Source: Candidatus Fredericiella danica
Lineage (GTDB): Bacteria; Chloroflexota; Anaerolineae; Caldilineales; Caldilineaceae
Reading direction: 5' to 3'
Length of the DNA stretch: 43,967 nucleotides
Assembly: GCA_016713335.1 (NCBI GenBank)
Contig: JADJPH010000052.1
Span: 1-43,967 of the forward strand
The notes beneath the pieces were generated by a model. That model did not search any database. It had not been told where the DNA came from and was given only the letters and a program-made list of their open reading frames with translations. Position 1 is the first letter of the stretch. Each line of letters starts with the position of its first letter. Shown here one piece after another: positions 16,886 through 26,118 of the stretch. Made by a program: the position numbers and the translations under genes.

Positions 16886-19571
16886 ATGTCAGCAATAGTG
16901 GATAGCGTCTCCAAGTACCCCATCATCCGCTCCAAACTACAGCGGCCGCGCATCGGCGGCCAGTTGGTGATCCGGCCGCGCCTCCTGGAGCAGCTCAATG
17001 CGGCAACAAGTCTCGTGTTCGTAATCGCACCGGCCGGTTACGGCAAGACCACATTGTTGAGCACCTGGCTGGAAACCAATGCATTGCCGAGCGCCTGGTT
17101 GTCGCTAGATGAGCACGACAACGACCTGGTCATGTTTCTCACTTATCTGGTTGATGCGGTGCGCACCCTCTTTCCCACTGCCTGCCATGACACACTGGTG
17201 CTGCTCCAGGGCATGACAATGCCTCCGATTGCCGTGATTAGCCGGACCCTGCTGACAGAACTTGCTACGATTCAGCAGGAGTTCGTGCTGGTTCTGGACG
17301 ATTTTCACCTGATCCACGAACGCGTGATTCAGGAAGTAATGATAGAGTTGACGCGGCGCCCGCCGCAAGCGCTGCATTTGGTGTTCGCCGCACGAACTGA
17401 TCCACCGCTGCCAATGGCTAGTCTTCGTGTGCGCGGGGACGTCGTCGAGTTGCGCGAGGCAGATCTGCGCTTTTCGCTGGCGGAGACGACTGCTTTCCTG
17501 CGTGAACAAATGCACCTTCAAATTGACGATCAAAGTGCGTCTGATCTGAATGACCAAACGGAGGGTTGGATTGCCGGCCTGTGTTTGACGGCGCTCTACA
17601 TTCGGCATGCAGGCGGGCCAAAAAAGCTCACCACGAATCCGCAAGGCTACAGTCGCTACGTGATTAGCTATCTGGTGGCCGAAGTACTGGCGCATGTGCC
17701 GAGCGCCATCCAAGAGTTTCTAATCAAGACATCGATTCTTGAACGATTCTGCGGTCCACTGTGCGAAGCTGTGACCAACCTCGCAGAGCTCGAGCAGGAT
17801 GGCCAGACGTATCTGGAATGGTTGGAGCACAACAATCTGTTTCTGCTGTCCATCGACGAAGATCGGCGTTGGTATCGCTATCACCACCTGTTCCAAAGGC
17901 TCTTGCTCGATCAACTGGAGCGAAAGTACGGCAGTGTCGAAGTGAACGCACTGCATACGAAGGCCAGTGCCTGGTTCGCGCAAAATGGGTATCCCGAGGA
18001 TGCACTGCGGCATGCACTGGCGGGGAACGACACGGCGGCCGCCGTGCAGGTTTTCGCTCAGCAGCGGCAGGAACTGACAAATGGCGAACAGTGGCATCAT
18101 CTGGAGCGTTTGCTGCGTCTGTTCCCCCGTGCGGTGATCGACCGGGAACCTGAGCTGTTGCTGTCCGAAGTATGGTTCCTGATTAACCGTGAGCAACTGG
18201 CCGATGTACCGCGCTCCCTCGATCAGGTGGAGGCGCTCCTTAGGCAGCAGCCGCCGGACGCGGCAACCGCCGATCGCTTGCAGGGTGAAGTCGAATGCCG
18301 GCGCAGCACACAATATTACTTTGCCAGTGACCATGCGCGCTGCATCGCCGCCGCGCGGCGGGCGCTGGAAAAGCTGCCGGCAGAATGGTGGATGTTGCGT
18401 GCACAGGCACGGCTGTTCTTGAGCGTCGCTTCATTGGCGGTAGGTGAGCTGAGGCCGGCCTATGCCGTCCTCTATGACTCCGGCGAACCTGATCATGGTC
18501 GTGCTTTTCAAACGCGGCTGCTCGTGGGTACGTGCTTCGTCCACTGGCAGACCGCCGACCTGACCGGTCTGGCCCAGGCAGCCACGCGGATTCTGGATGG
18601 AGGTGACCAGTCGGGTTTGCAATTGGAGACTAACACGTGGGCGCACTATCATCTGGGGAGTGTCCACTACCTGCGCAATGAGCTGGCGGCAGCGGAACGG
18701 CAGCTTGCCCCGCTCGTCCGCCAACCCTATCTGGCGCATGTTCAGTGCTTTCTCACAGCGCTGCCGCGTTGGCCCTGGTCTATACGGCGCAAGGCCAACC
18801 GGAAAAGGCCAGTGAGACCGCCGAACTGATGGTGTCTTTTGCACTAGAGATCCGCGGCACCGGCGGAATTTTTACAGCCAGGGCGTTTCAAGCTGAACTT
18901 GCACTGCGTCAGGGACGCCTAGCCGAAGCCAGCTACTGGGCAGAACATACTGACATCCCGCTTTTGTTGCCCCTGCCCTTTTTCTACCGCCCACCCTTAA
19001 CCCTGGCTCGGGTCCTGTTGGCCCAGAACACTACCCACAGCCGGCAGCAGGCCGCGCACGTACTGTCCACGCTGCATCACTACGCCAAGTCGACTCACTG
19101 TAGTGCAGTGATGATTGAGGTATTGGCCATACAGGCCCTGCACTACGAAGCGGAAGGTAGCGAGCAAGCTGGGCTGGAAGCCCTGCAGCAAGCGCTCACG
19201 CTTGCTGAACCTGGCGGCTTCATTCGCACCTTTGTCGATCTTGGCGCACCGCTGCAACGGCTGTTGGCTGTGTTCGTGAGCAAACGATCACCATCGCCCT
19301 ATGCAGCGAAGATCTTGGCCGCATTTCCCCAGACTTTGCCCCAGCAGCGGTCCGAATCCGGGCCAATACGGCCATGCCTCACCGCTCACGCCGCGAACTT
19401 GAGGTCTTGACACTCCTGGGCAAGCGCTACACCGACAGCGAAATTGCCAAAGGACTGGTCATTTCAGTCGAGACAGTGCACAGCCATGTCCAGCATATCG
19501 GCGAGAAGCTCGCCGTACGTGGACGACGAGAAATCGTGCAAGCTGCCAAGGCACAGGGCCTCCTCGAATAA
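16886..19571 (+). CDS. MalT-like (LAL) LuxR-family transcriptional regulator 2, frameshifted
   Basis: Shares the LAL layout with the gene at 13767: IIRSKLQRPRIGGQLVIRPRL, P-loop IAPAGYGKTT, SAWLSLDEHDND, Walker B FVLVLDDFHLI and RWYRYHHLFQRLLLDQL. TPR-like repeats follow, then EPGGFIRTFVDLGAPLQRLL. The C-terminal LuxR domain is RRELEVLTLLGKRYTDSEIA, then SVETVHSHVQHIGEKL. Frames change near 18750 and 19385; the joined protein has about 890 residues. ATG 16886 or TTG 16880 may be the start, overlapping the stop of the preceding small gene. Position suggests control of the following desulfinase/rhodanese cluster, but no operator was identified. Confidence 0.9.
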
Positions 19572-19720
19572 TCACCACCCGTATCACCATTTTCTGGTGA
19601 TGTGCCACTCTCCGGTCACGGCTATGCTAAGTTCAAGTTCGTGTCACGCGGCGTATCTTTAGCTTTTGGGGTTTTTCTCACATTCGCCAAGGCCTGTTAT
19701 TGCACTGAGGAAGGTCTAGC

Positions 19721-19958
19721 ATGGCACTCGATCACGCTACCTGCCAGATCTCGATCCGCGGCGCGTTCGATGCTTTGGACAGACTATCTGGGTGATATGT
19801 TGCTGCAGGTAGAAGTACAGGAAGGGGAAGTTCGCACCACCACGCTGTTCGGGAAGCCCCCCGATCTGGCCGCTTTCATCGGGGTGTTAAGTCTGCTCAG
19901 TGATTGGGGATTTTCGGTCCTCCGCTGCGAATACCGCGGGCTCGGCCTGGAGGAATAA
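19721..19958 (+). CDS. Second small LAL-associated protein, frameshifted
   Basis: ATG 19721 follows GAGGAAGG. The first frame reads CQISIRGAFDAL and stops at 19795; the other frame carries on with LWTDYLGDMLLQVEVQ, EGEVRTTTLFGKPPDLAAFI and GVLSLLSDWGFSVLRCEYRG. One indel near 19770 restores a single protein of about 79 residues. Alignment with the product of 16611 is clear at T-T-L-x-G-x-x-x-D-x-A-A and at the helix G-V-L-x-x-L. The gene again follows a LAL regulator. Function unknown. Confidence 0.6.
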
Positions 19959-20022
19959 GATCCTGCTTGCCCGGCGATCGCTCAGGAATTTCAGAACCAG
20001 TAACACCAGGAAAGGATCAACC

Positions 20023-21185
20023 ATGGCTACGGAAAGAGTTTCGACCACAGTACCATTGAATTGGCAAGAAGGTGGTTCACCAACTGCCCGATGGTCTCTG
20101 CCAACAACGTCGACCAGGAACTGGGGTGGTGTCGTGAGGAATTCAAGAAGATCGGCGTCGAGTACGCCTACTTCCGCCACGCACCCGAAAACAACTGGTA
20201 CCCGCACTACATCCACAACCTCGACAACCTGATCCGCTTCGGCGGCCTCTACCCGCCGATCCACGTCCAGGCCGACATCCGCCGCACCCGGCTCCTGGGG
20301 GCTACGTGGGTATATGAGGGTGGGTGCATGGCAGTGCGCGCCCGCGATCCGATCTTTCGGATGAAGGATCTGAAGGGCAAAAAGATCGGCATCTCGAAGA
20401 GTCTGAACACCATCAAGAACGATTGGTGGCGGATCCAGGAACACATGGGCATCGAAAACATGTTGACGCTGAACGACATGACCATGGAAGACATCGAACT
20501 CGTCGAGTTCCCGTATCCCGATGATTGGTATGACAAACCTGAAATGCTGGTTCCGCCCATGAACAACCCATCTGAGCTGTGGATGCGCCGTGATCACAAG
20601 CATGACCTGGCCTTCCGTCCGCTGGAAAAGGCGTTGTTGGGCGGTGTGGTCGATGCGATCTATACGCAGAGCAAGGTGTTCCAGCACCTTCAGGAGGCGA
20701 CCGGCCAAATCAAGATGATCGAGGACCTGTCAAAATACCCGGATTGGACGATTCAGGTGGCAAACACCCCGGCCGTCATCACCTGCTCCGACGTGATGGC
20801 CAATGAGCACCCTGAACTCGTGGTCGCCTATATGAAAGCGATGATCAAGGTGGGGCGTTGGGCAAACGCAGAAAAGCATGCTGCTGCTGCGATCCTCAAC
20901 CGGCAGACCTTCTATCTGGATGCCGAGGATACCTATGAGGGCATCAAGCACGTCGACATGGTGCCGAGCCTGAGTGCGCAGAACCTGCAATGCATCAAGA
21001 TCGGCAAGGATTTCATGGTCAGCCACGGCTACATCAAGAACGACTTCGATGTGGATCAATGGGCGGCGCCGGAATTCCTGGAGCAGGCGGCGATGGAAGT
21101 GCTCAAAGAAGAATGGCAGCGCCGGAGCTGGAGCAAGCTTCCCCAGGGTGGCGGACTCGAAGTGGAAGGCACGCGGCTCGGGTAG
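20023..21185 (+). CDS. DszB-like desulfinase (NMT1/periplasmic-binding-protein fold), frameshifted at the start
   Basis: The main frame resembles 2'-hydroxybiphenyl-2-sulfinate desulfinase DszB, which cleaves C-S bonds releasing sulfite. It has WFTNCPMVSANN (DszB Y-S-N-C-P), IRFGGLYPPIHVQA, TRLLGATWV, LKGKKIGIS and the terminal DQWAAPEFL. The Cys, and a His and Arg exactly ten residues apart (HYIHNLDNLIR), correspond to the DszB catalytic Cys27, His60 and Arg70 as I recall them. The start ATG 20023 (AGGAAAGGA upstream) is out of frame by one indel near 20030. There is no signal peptide, so it is a cytoplasmic enzyme rather than a binding protein. A rhodanese gene follows 61 bases later. The substrate is unknown; sequence divergence means it need not act on biphenyl sulfinates. 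Confidence 0.78.
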
Positions 21186-21246
21186 TCGCTGCTGTGAACT
21201 TAAGCGCCGTCCTGCATGCCGCACTCACTGGAAAGGCAATGGCAAA

Positions 21247-21816
21247 ATGAACACTGTTGAGATAAAAACCCCTGGGTCAACGCACCAGGTACTTGAGGAG
21301 AAATTGACCAGTCTGGGGCTGTATGTGACTGCCTTGGAAGCTTACGGAATGTGGAAAGCCGATCCGGAGCAGATCAAAGTCCTTGACGTTCGCACCTTCG
21401 AAGAGTACGTCTTGATCGGCCATGCAGAGATGGCGGCGAACGTGCCACTGGCCTTTCCCACCTACAATTGGGATGCCGGCAAGGGGAATTACTCCGTGGT
21501 GGCCAATCAGGATTTCATTGCCCACGTGAAAGCGCGTTTCACATCGGATGACACGATCCTGGTCATGTGCCGGTCGGGTGGCCGTAGCGCCATGGCCGTC
21601 AATGCGCTGGCCAAGAATGGCTTTACGCAGGTGCACAACATTATCGATGGCTTTGAAGGGGACAAGGTGGAAGACCCTGAAAGCGTCCATCACGGTAAGC
21701 GCATGCGTAACGGATGGAAGAATTCCGCACCCTGGACCTACCGTCTTGACCCGCAGTTGGTCTGGCTGCCATCCGAAGTGGAACTGGATACACTCCGTAA
21801 GACCCTGGACATCTGA
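21247..21816 (+). CDS. Rhodanese-domain sulfurtransferase
   Basis: A 189-residue single-domain rhodanese. KVLDVRTFEEYVLIGHAEMA is the first conserved block and VMCRSGGRSAMAVNALA the active-site loop, with Cys in a six-residue CRSGGR loop, as in sulfurtransferases. NIIDGFEGD follows. An N-terminal extension of about 35 residues and a C-terminal tail (WKNSAPWTYRLDPQLVW) are longer than in minimal rhodaneses such as GlpE. No signal peptide is evident. Being directly downstream of a desulfinase-like gene, it may handle sulfane sulfur or sulfite-derived sulfur. A strong terminator ends the unit at 21845. Confidence 0.92.
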   Translation: MNTVEIKTPGSTHQVLEEKLTSLGLYVTALEAYGMWKADPEQIKVLDVRTFEEYVLIGHAEMAANVPLAFPTYNWDAGKGNYSVVANQDFIAHVKARFTSDDTILVMCRSGGRSAMAVNALAKNGFTQVHNIIDGFEGDKVEDPESVHHGKRMRNGWKNSAPWTYRLDPQLVWLPSEVELDTLRKTLDI

Positions 21817-21844
21817 ACGCGATCCAGAATCCGCGATAGCCTTG

Positions 21845-21882
21845 CGCCGTGTAGGTCCAAAGGACCTACACGGCGTTTTCTT
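21845..21882 (+). terminator. Rho-independent terminator after the rhodanese gene
   Basis: Perfect 14-base arms (21845-21858 and 21862-21875) with a three-base loop, followed by TTTTCTT. It separates the desulfinase/rhodanese unit from the transporter gene at 21913, which has its own GAAGGAG site. Confidence 0.93.
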
Positions 21883-21912
21883 GATGCGAGCACGGCTCGC
21901 GAAGGAGTAGAA

Positions 21913-22788
21913 ATGACAGTCGTGCAATTTTTATCCGCCATTGCTGCGGTAGCCGGTCTGACATTTGTCGTGGGCAGCATGCTGGGAACAGGGCTAAGCC
22001 TGACCGTGGCGCAAATCCTACAGCCCCTGAAAAATGCCCGCCTGGTAATCCTGGCGTTGTTGGCGAACTTCGTGCTCGTGCCGCTGCTTGCCTTTGGGAT
22101 CACCCGTGTGCTCCCGCTGGACCAGTCGCTTCAGATCGGCTTGATCGTGCTGGCGACGACGGCGGGCGCGCCCTTCCTGGTCAAAGAGGTGCAGGCGGCG
22201 CACGGCAATCTCTCATTGGGCGTCGGCTTGATGTTCATGCTGATGATCGTGACCATCTTCTACGTGCCCATCGTCCTCCCGTTGCTATTGCCGGGTGTCG
22301 AGGTAAATGGCTGGGACATCGCCAAATCGCTGATTGTAACGATGCTTATTCCCATCGTGCTGGGCTTGATGTACCGGTCGCACTCACCGGAAAGCGCAGG
22401 GCAGTGGGCGCCAGTGATGAACAAGGTGTCCGGCGTCGCGCTGCTGATCATGCTGGTAACGGGGCTAGGGCTGAACCTCGCTCACATTCTCGACCTGATC
22501 GGCTCATGGGGCTTCCTGGCGCTGATTCTCTTCGCCGTGGGAGCGCTGCTGATCGGCATGCTGATGGGTGGTCGTGATCCGGCTGTGCGCAGCGTGTTGG
22601 GGCTGGGAACGGCGCAGCGTAACGTGGCTGCTGCGATTTTGGTCACCAGCTTGAATTTTTCAGAGACCATGACGCTGCCGTTTGTGCTGGTGGCTTCCAT
22701 CGTCTTGCCGCTGATCTTGATCCCGACTGCGCACTTGTTGGGCAAGCGAGCAGCGGCAGCAGCAACGGCTGTGACGGCGCCTTCCTGA
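21913..22788 (+). CDS. Bile acid:sodium symporter (BASS) family transporter
   Basis: 291 residues with about nine hydrophobic segments, typical of the BASS/SBF family. Conserved features include GTGLSLTVAQILQPLKNAR, ANFVLVPLLAFGI, ATTAGAPFLVK (the crossover region near the substrate site) and GTAQRNVAAAILV (the second crossover). Such transporters move organic anions, including 2-keto acids and sulfonated compounds, with Na+. Placement after a desulfinase and rhodanese makes an organosulfur or organic-acid substrate plausible, but this is inference. ATG 21913 follows GAAGGAG. The gene is intact. Confidence 0.88.
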   Translation: MTVVQFLSAIAAVAGLTFVVGSMLGTGLSLTVAQILQPLKNARLVILALLANFVLVPLLAFGITRVLPLDQSLQIGLIVLATTAGAPFLVKEVQAAHGNLSLGVGLMFMLMIVTIFYVPIVLPLLLPGVEVNGWDIAKSLIVTMLIPIVLGLMYRSHSPESAGQWAPVMNKVSGVALLIMLVTGLGLNLAHILDLIGSWGFLALILFAVGALLIGMLMGGRDPAVRSVLGLGTAQRNVAAAILVTSLNFSETMTLPFVLVASIVLPLILIPTAHLLGKRAAAAATAVTAPS

Positions 22789-22820
22789 CGATTTTTGAAC
22801 CTCAGTGCCGTGGACTGACA

Positions 22821-22939
22821 ATGTTTGATCCACCTGATTTGGCCGCCTTTATTGGTGCGCTGAGTATGCTGAGGGATTTGGGCTTCCCGGTCATCGGGTG
22901 CGCATACTGCCAGAACAAGCTGGAGGAATCACGGTTGTG
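22821..22939 (+). pseudogene. Truncated member of the small LAL-associated family
   Basis: A short frame from ATG 22821 encodes FDPPDLAAFIGALSMLRDLG, then FPVIGCAY and a charged tail (QNKLEESRL). It matches the C-terminal half of the product of 19721 (KPPDLAAFIGVLSLLSDWGF). The N-terminal half is absent, so this is a fragment. Its end overlaps the start of the DUF1269 gene and supplies that gene's GGAGG. Confidence 0.5.
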
Positions 22940-23422
22940 ACAACCCTGACGGTTTATATATTTCCTACCTGTGTTGGCGTAGAGCAATTGGAGAACACGC
23001 TGCTTGACCTGCAGCAGCGGCAACTCATCGAGGTGCAGGATGCTGCGGCTGTCATCTGGCCAAGAGGGCAGAAGCCCAAAACCGGGCAACTGCAGAGCCT
23101 GGCCGGCCCGGATGCGTTGAGTGGTGTGTTCTGGGGGATGTTGTTTGGGCTGATTTTTTTCGTGCCGTACTTTGGCACGGAGACTGGCGCGTCCATCGGC
23201 GCCCTCAGCGTCAGGTTCAGCAAATACGGGATCGAGCACAACTTTATCAAGCAGACGCGTGCGACAGTGACCGAGGGCGCCTCGGCCTTGTTCGTACTGA
23301 CGAGGGGAGCAGTGCAGGATGAGATTGTGAAAGCATTAAAGGAGCGGACCTTCGTGATCATCGCGACGAATCTACCGGAGAAAACGGAAAACGATCTGCG
23401 CGGTACGTTTTGTGCAGTGTAA
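22937..23422 (+). CDS. DUF1269-family membrane protein
   Basis: About 161 residues from GTG 22937 (GGAGG nine bases upstream). It has the DUF1269 pattern: an N-terminal strand and helix (LTVYIFPTCVGVEQLENTLL), LQQRQLIEVQDAAAVIW, a Gly-rich hydrophobic hairpin (LSGVFWGMLFGLIFFVPYFG), KYGIEHNFIKQTR, and the core ASALFVLTRGAVQDEIVKAL. Family members are small, probably membrane-associated proteins of unknown function often induced by stress. The gene is intact and follows the BASS transporter by about 150 bases. Confidence 0.8.
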   Translation: MTTLTVYIFPTCVGVEQLENTLLDLQQRQLIEVQDAAAVIWPRGQKPKTGQLQSLAGPDALSGVFWGMLFGLIFFVPYFGTETGASIGALSVRFSKYGIEHNFIKQTRATVTEGASALFVLTRGAVQDEIVKALKERTFVIIATNLPEKTENDLRGTFCAV

Positions 23423-23480
23423 CTCCGCCAAACCGATTGTTGTAGGCCATCACTGTGTATTAGACAATCTCTCATTATGG

Positions 23481-23591
23481 GTGATCATGGTCTTCCCACT
23501 CTGGGTCCTTGCCGTCAGCATTTACATCCTGGTCGTGAGCCTGCGCGGCAATCAAGTGGAAGCCGACGGTGCAGTGGGTGGTGCGGTGTGA
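23481..23591 (+). CDS. Possible 36-residue single-span membrane protein
   Basis: GTG 23481 or ATG 23487 opens a short frame with one strong hydrophobic helix (FPLWVLAVSIYILVVSLRG) and a short polar, Gly/Val-rich tail. No convincing ribosome binding site is visible, so this could be a chance frame or the end of a decayed gene. Confidence 0.2.
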   Translation: MIMVFPLWVLAVSIYILVVSLRGNQVEADGAVGGAV

Positions 23592-23959
23592 AGGCATACG
23601 CTGTGATACGTTGATGCAGGCCAGGCGGATTCGCCACACAAGTCCCCACGATAATTGATCTCAAGCCAAACCGGCCGCCTACAGCAAACTGCTGGCGTTT
23701 GTCGTCGTGACTGGCCGCACTGCGCCACTCGTGGCACATACTGCACCCGCTGTGGTGTTTTTCAGCGGTCCCCCAAAAACTCATCATAACCGCACATCCT
23801 GCAGGCAGCCCGGCAAACCGGAACGCTGGCGGTGGCCGGTGGATTCAGCGCGCCGGGGTAAGAAAAGTGCATGTTGTGCAGTCTATCGTGAGGTCACCAT
23901 CATGGCGGCTAACGATGTGTGCAGCAACGGGGTCTAGCGACACAAGAGAACTCGCAACC
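23592..23959. other. Gap without a recognisable gene
   Basis: Several short frames occur on both strands without ribosome binding sites or family motifs. I see no repeat or stable hairpin with a T-tract here. The stretch probably holds the promoter of the VTT-domain gene at 23960. Confidence 0.4.
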
Positions 23960-24688
23960 ATGAACAATCCGTCTTTATGGACAAAGCACTGGCAGAAAGT
24001 GGCTGCCGCAACGATCTGGGGCTTGTTGATTGGCGCCCTGATTTACTTCATGCGCGCCAACGATCTCACACTCTCCGAACTCTTCCTGGCGGCCCTGGCG
24101 TGGGTGCAGGATAATCCGCTGGCGCCACTGGCCTACATTGTCGTCTATGCGATTCGGCCGTTGACCCTCTTTTCGTCGGTCTTGCTAACGCTGGCCGGTG
24201 GCTTCCTATTCGGACCGGTGTGGGGCGTCATCTACACCGTGATCGGCGCCAACCTGTCGGCGACCGTCGCCTTCTTTGTGGGGCGCTACTTCGGTCGGGG
24301 TGTGTTGGACGATGAGAACGCCGGCGGTTTCGCCCAGCGGTACGCGCGGCGTCTGCGCGAGCACAGCTTTGAGACTGTGCTGATCATGCGCTTCGTCTTC
24401 CTGCCTTACGACCTGGTGAACTATCTATGCGGTTTCCTGCGCATCAGCTACTGGCCATTCTTGTTGGCAACCGTTCTGGGGTCGATTCCCGGTACGATTG
24501 CGTTTGTCTTTTTGGGCGCAACACTTACGCCGGAGGAGATCACCAACTTGTTCCTGACCGGCGAACTGCCACGCCTGGATTGGCGTCTGCTCTTGATCTC
24601 GGTGGCCATGTTCGTGATCAGCATCGCCCTCTCGCGCTACTTCAGGCGGCGCGAACAGCGCGTCCAACCGGTTGTCGACAGTGCCTGA
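23960..24688 (+). CDS. TVP38/TMEM64 (VTT-domain) membrane protein
   Basis: 242 residues with an N-terminal helix and about five further membrane segments. The VTT (DedA-like) core is visible: FSSVLLTLAGGFLFGPVWGV, then a Gly-rich loop (VGRYFGRGVLD), RFVFLPYDLVNYLCGF and GSIPGTIAFVFLGATL. The R-F-x-F-x-P-Y-D-x-x-N-Y motif is typical of TVP38-type proteins. Members are thought to scramble or transport lipids across membranes. ATG 23960 yields a natural N-terminus (MNNPSLWTKHWQKV); longer in-frame starts lack support. Confidence 0.88.
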   Translation: MNNPSLWTKHWQKVAAATIWGLLIGALIYFMRANDLTLSELFLAALAWVQDNPLAPLAYIVVYAIRPLTLFSSVLLTLAGGFLFGPVWGVIYTVIGANLSATVAFFVGRYFGRGVLDDENAGGFAQRYARRLREHSFETVLIMRFVFLPYDLVNYLCGFLRISYWPFLLATVLGSIPGTIAFVFLGATLTPEEITNLFLTGELPRLDWRLLLISVAMFVISIALSRYFRRREQRVQPVVDSA

Positions 24689-24757
24689 CGCTTTGGCTGC
24701 ACGCTACAGTGAGCCGGCCTGGCATAGAGTACACTTTGGTTTGAAGGAGAACTTTCC

Positions 24758-25984
24758 ATGAACCTGCGATTGATCGTGTTGATTGTAGTGACCGTAGGCG
24801 CCGCGCTGTTTGCGGCAGCGTGTGGGGCGCTGACGCCTGCTGCCCAGCCTACGCTTGCGGAAACAGCGCCCGCGACGGCAATTGACCGGGCGGCGCCCAC
24901 GTCCGAGGTGCAGAGAGTGCGCTGCTGCCGCCGGCGACGCCGCCCTTCTCAACCGGCGAATGGACGACCGATTTTTGCCCGCCGCACCATCCCCTGGGAC
25001 GATGTAATCTCGGGTGGGCCACCTAAGGATGGCATTCCGAACATTGATGATCCGACCTTCGAGTCCATTGCGACGGCGGGCGAGTGGTTGAGTGACCGTG
25101 ATCCGGTCATCGTCTTTGCCGAAGCCGGGGAGGTGAAGGCGTATCCACTTGCGATCCTGATCTGGCACGAGATCGTCAACGATGTCGCCGGCGGTAAACC
25201 GGTGACCGTGACCTATTGCCCGCTTTGCAATGCGAGCATCGTCTTCGATCGCACCTTTGGTGGCGAGGTGCTGGATTTTGGCACGACGGGCAAACTGCGC
25301 AATAGCGACCTGATTATGTATGATCGCCAGACCGAGACCTGGTGGCAGCAGTTCACCGGTCAGGGCATCGTCGGCAAACATGCGGGTGGACAGCTCGATT
25401 TCCTGGCCAGCCAGGTAATCAGCTTTGCCGACTTCGCCGCAGAGTTTCCAGATGGGCAGGTGTTGGCGCGGCCACCGGTCGGCAGAAGTTATGGCGCCAA
25501 CCCGTATACGGGCTATGATAGCACGCAACGCCCTTTCTTGTTCCGGGGTGAAATCGATGAGCGACTGCCTGCTACGGAGCGAGTCGCGGGCGTTGTGTTG
25601 CCGGGCGTTGTCAGGGCCTATCCATTCACGCTGGTAGCAGCCGCCGGCGCCATCAACGACGAAGTGGCAGGGACGCCCGTGGTTGTCTTTCACAAAGCAG
25701 GTACGGCCAGCGCGCTCGATGCCGGGGCGATCAGTGAAGGCCGCGACGTGGGCAGTGTGGCCGTGTTCGACCGCCGCATCGATGGTGACCGCACGTTGAC
25801 GTTTGCTGCCAGCGGTGACGGCGCCTACACGGATGAGGAGACAGGCAGTGTGTGGAATATTCTGGGTGAAGCGGTGGCCGGTGAACTGGCAGGCCAGCGG
25901 CTGACGCAACAACTGGCCTTCGATCACTTCTGGTTTGCCTGGGCTGCCTTTCACCCGGAGACGGAGTTGTACAGCGTGCCGTAG
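24758..25984 (+). CDS. DUF3179-domain lipoprotein with an internal compensated frameshift
   Basis: A signal ending in the lipobox FAAACG (near residue 22) and a low-complexity linker precede the DUF3179 domain. Domain motifs are VISGGPPKDGIPNIDDP, VKAYPLAILIWHEIVND, VTYCPLCNASIVFDR (C-P-L-C motif), FGTTGKLRNSDLIMYDRQT and TWWQQFTG, with FDHFWFAWAAFHP at the end. Family function is unknown; the C-P-L-C pair suggests a metal or redox site. Between about 24920 and 24970 the reading frame gives an implausible Arg/Cys-rich run. The +1 frame there gives ESALLPPATPPFSTGEWTTDF, which is the family-like lead-in, so two compensating indels are likely. GAAGGAGA precedes ATG 24758. Confidence 0.88.
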   Translation: MNLRLIVLIVVTVGAALFAAACGALTPAAQPTLAETAPATAIDRAAPTSEVQRVRCCRRRRRPSQPANGRPIFARRTIPWDDVISGGPPKDGIPNIDDPTFESIATAGEWLSDRDPVIVFAEAGEVKAYPLAILIWHEIVNDVAGGKPVTVTYCPLCNASIVFDRTFGGEVLDFGTTGKLRNSDLIMYDRQTETWWQQFTGQGIVGKHAGGQLDFLASQVISFADFAAEFPDGQVLARPPVGRSYGANPYTGYDSTQRPFLFRGEIDERLPATERVAGVVLPGVVRAYPFTLVAAAGAINDEVAGTPVVVFHKAGTASALDAGAISEGRDVGSVAVFDRRIDGDRTLTFAASGDGAYTDEETGSVWNILGEAVAGELAGQRLTQQLAFDHFWFAWAAFHPETELYSVP

Positions 25985-26059
25985 CAGTTCGTTCGGCTGA
26001 GCACATACTGCCATCGCGCGCATACCGGGTTTTGCGCGGCGTAGAAAGGAAACCAGAAT

Positions 26060-26103
26060 TGCACCGGCTTCAGTCGCCAGCGCTGGCGACTGAAGCCGGT
26101 GCA
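26060..26103. repeat. Perfect 44-base palindrome between convergent genes
   Basis: Both 22-base halves (26060-26081 and 26082-26103) are exact reverse complements with no loop. It lies between the ends of the DUF3179 gene (plus) and the sulfatase gene (minus). It can fold into a long hairpin on either strand. There is no T-tract, so it is more likely a dispersed palindromic element that may also end transcription from both sides. Confidence 0.9.
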
Positions 26104-26118
26104 CTCGCTCGAATGGCG

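Noticed and set aside
23515..23787. C-S-M-C-H motif on the minus strand, possible c-type cytochrome
   Set aside because: Only one heme-like motif, no signal peptide, no homologous context and no ribosome binding site.
24704..26104. 466-residue open frame on the minus strand
   Set aside because: It is antisense to the DUF3179 gene, whose product shows clear family motifs; the minus product has none and reflects GC-rich third positions.
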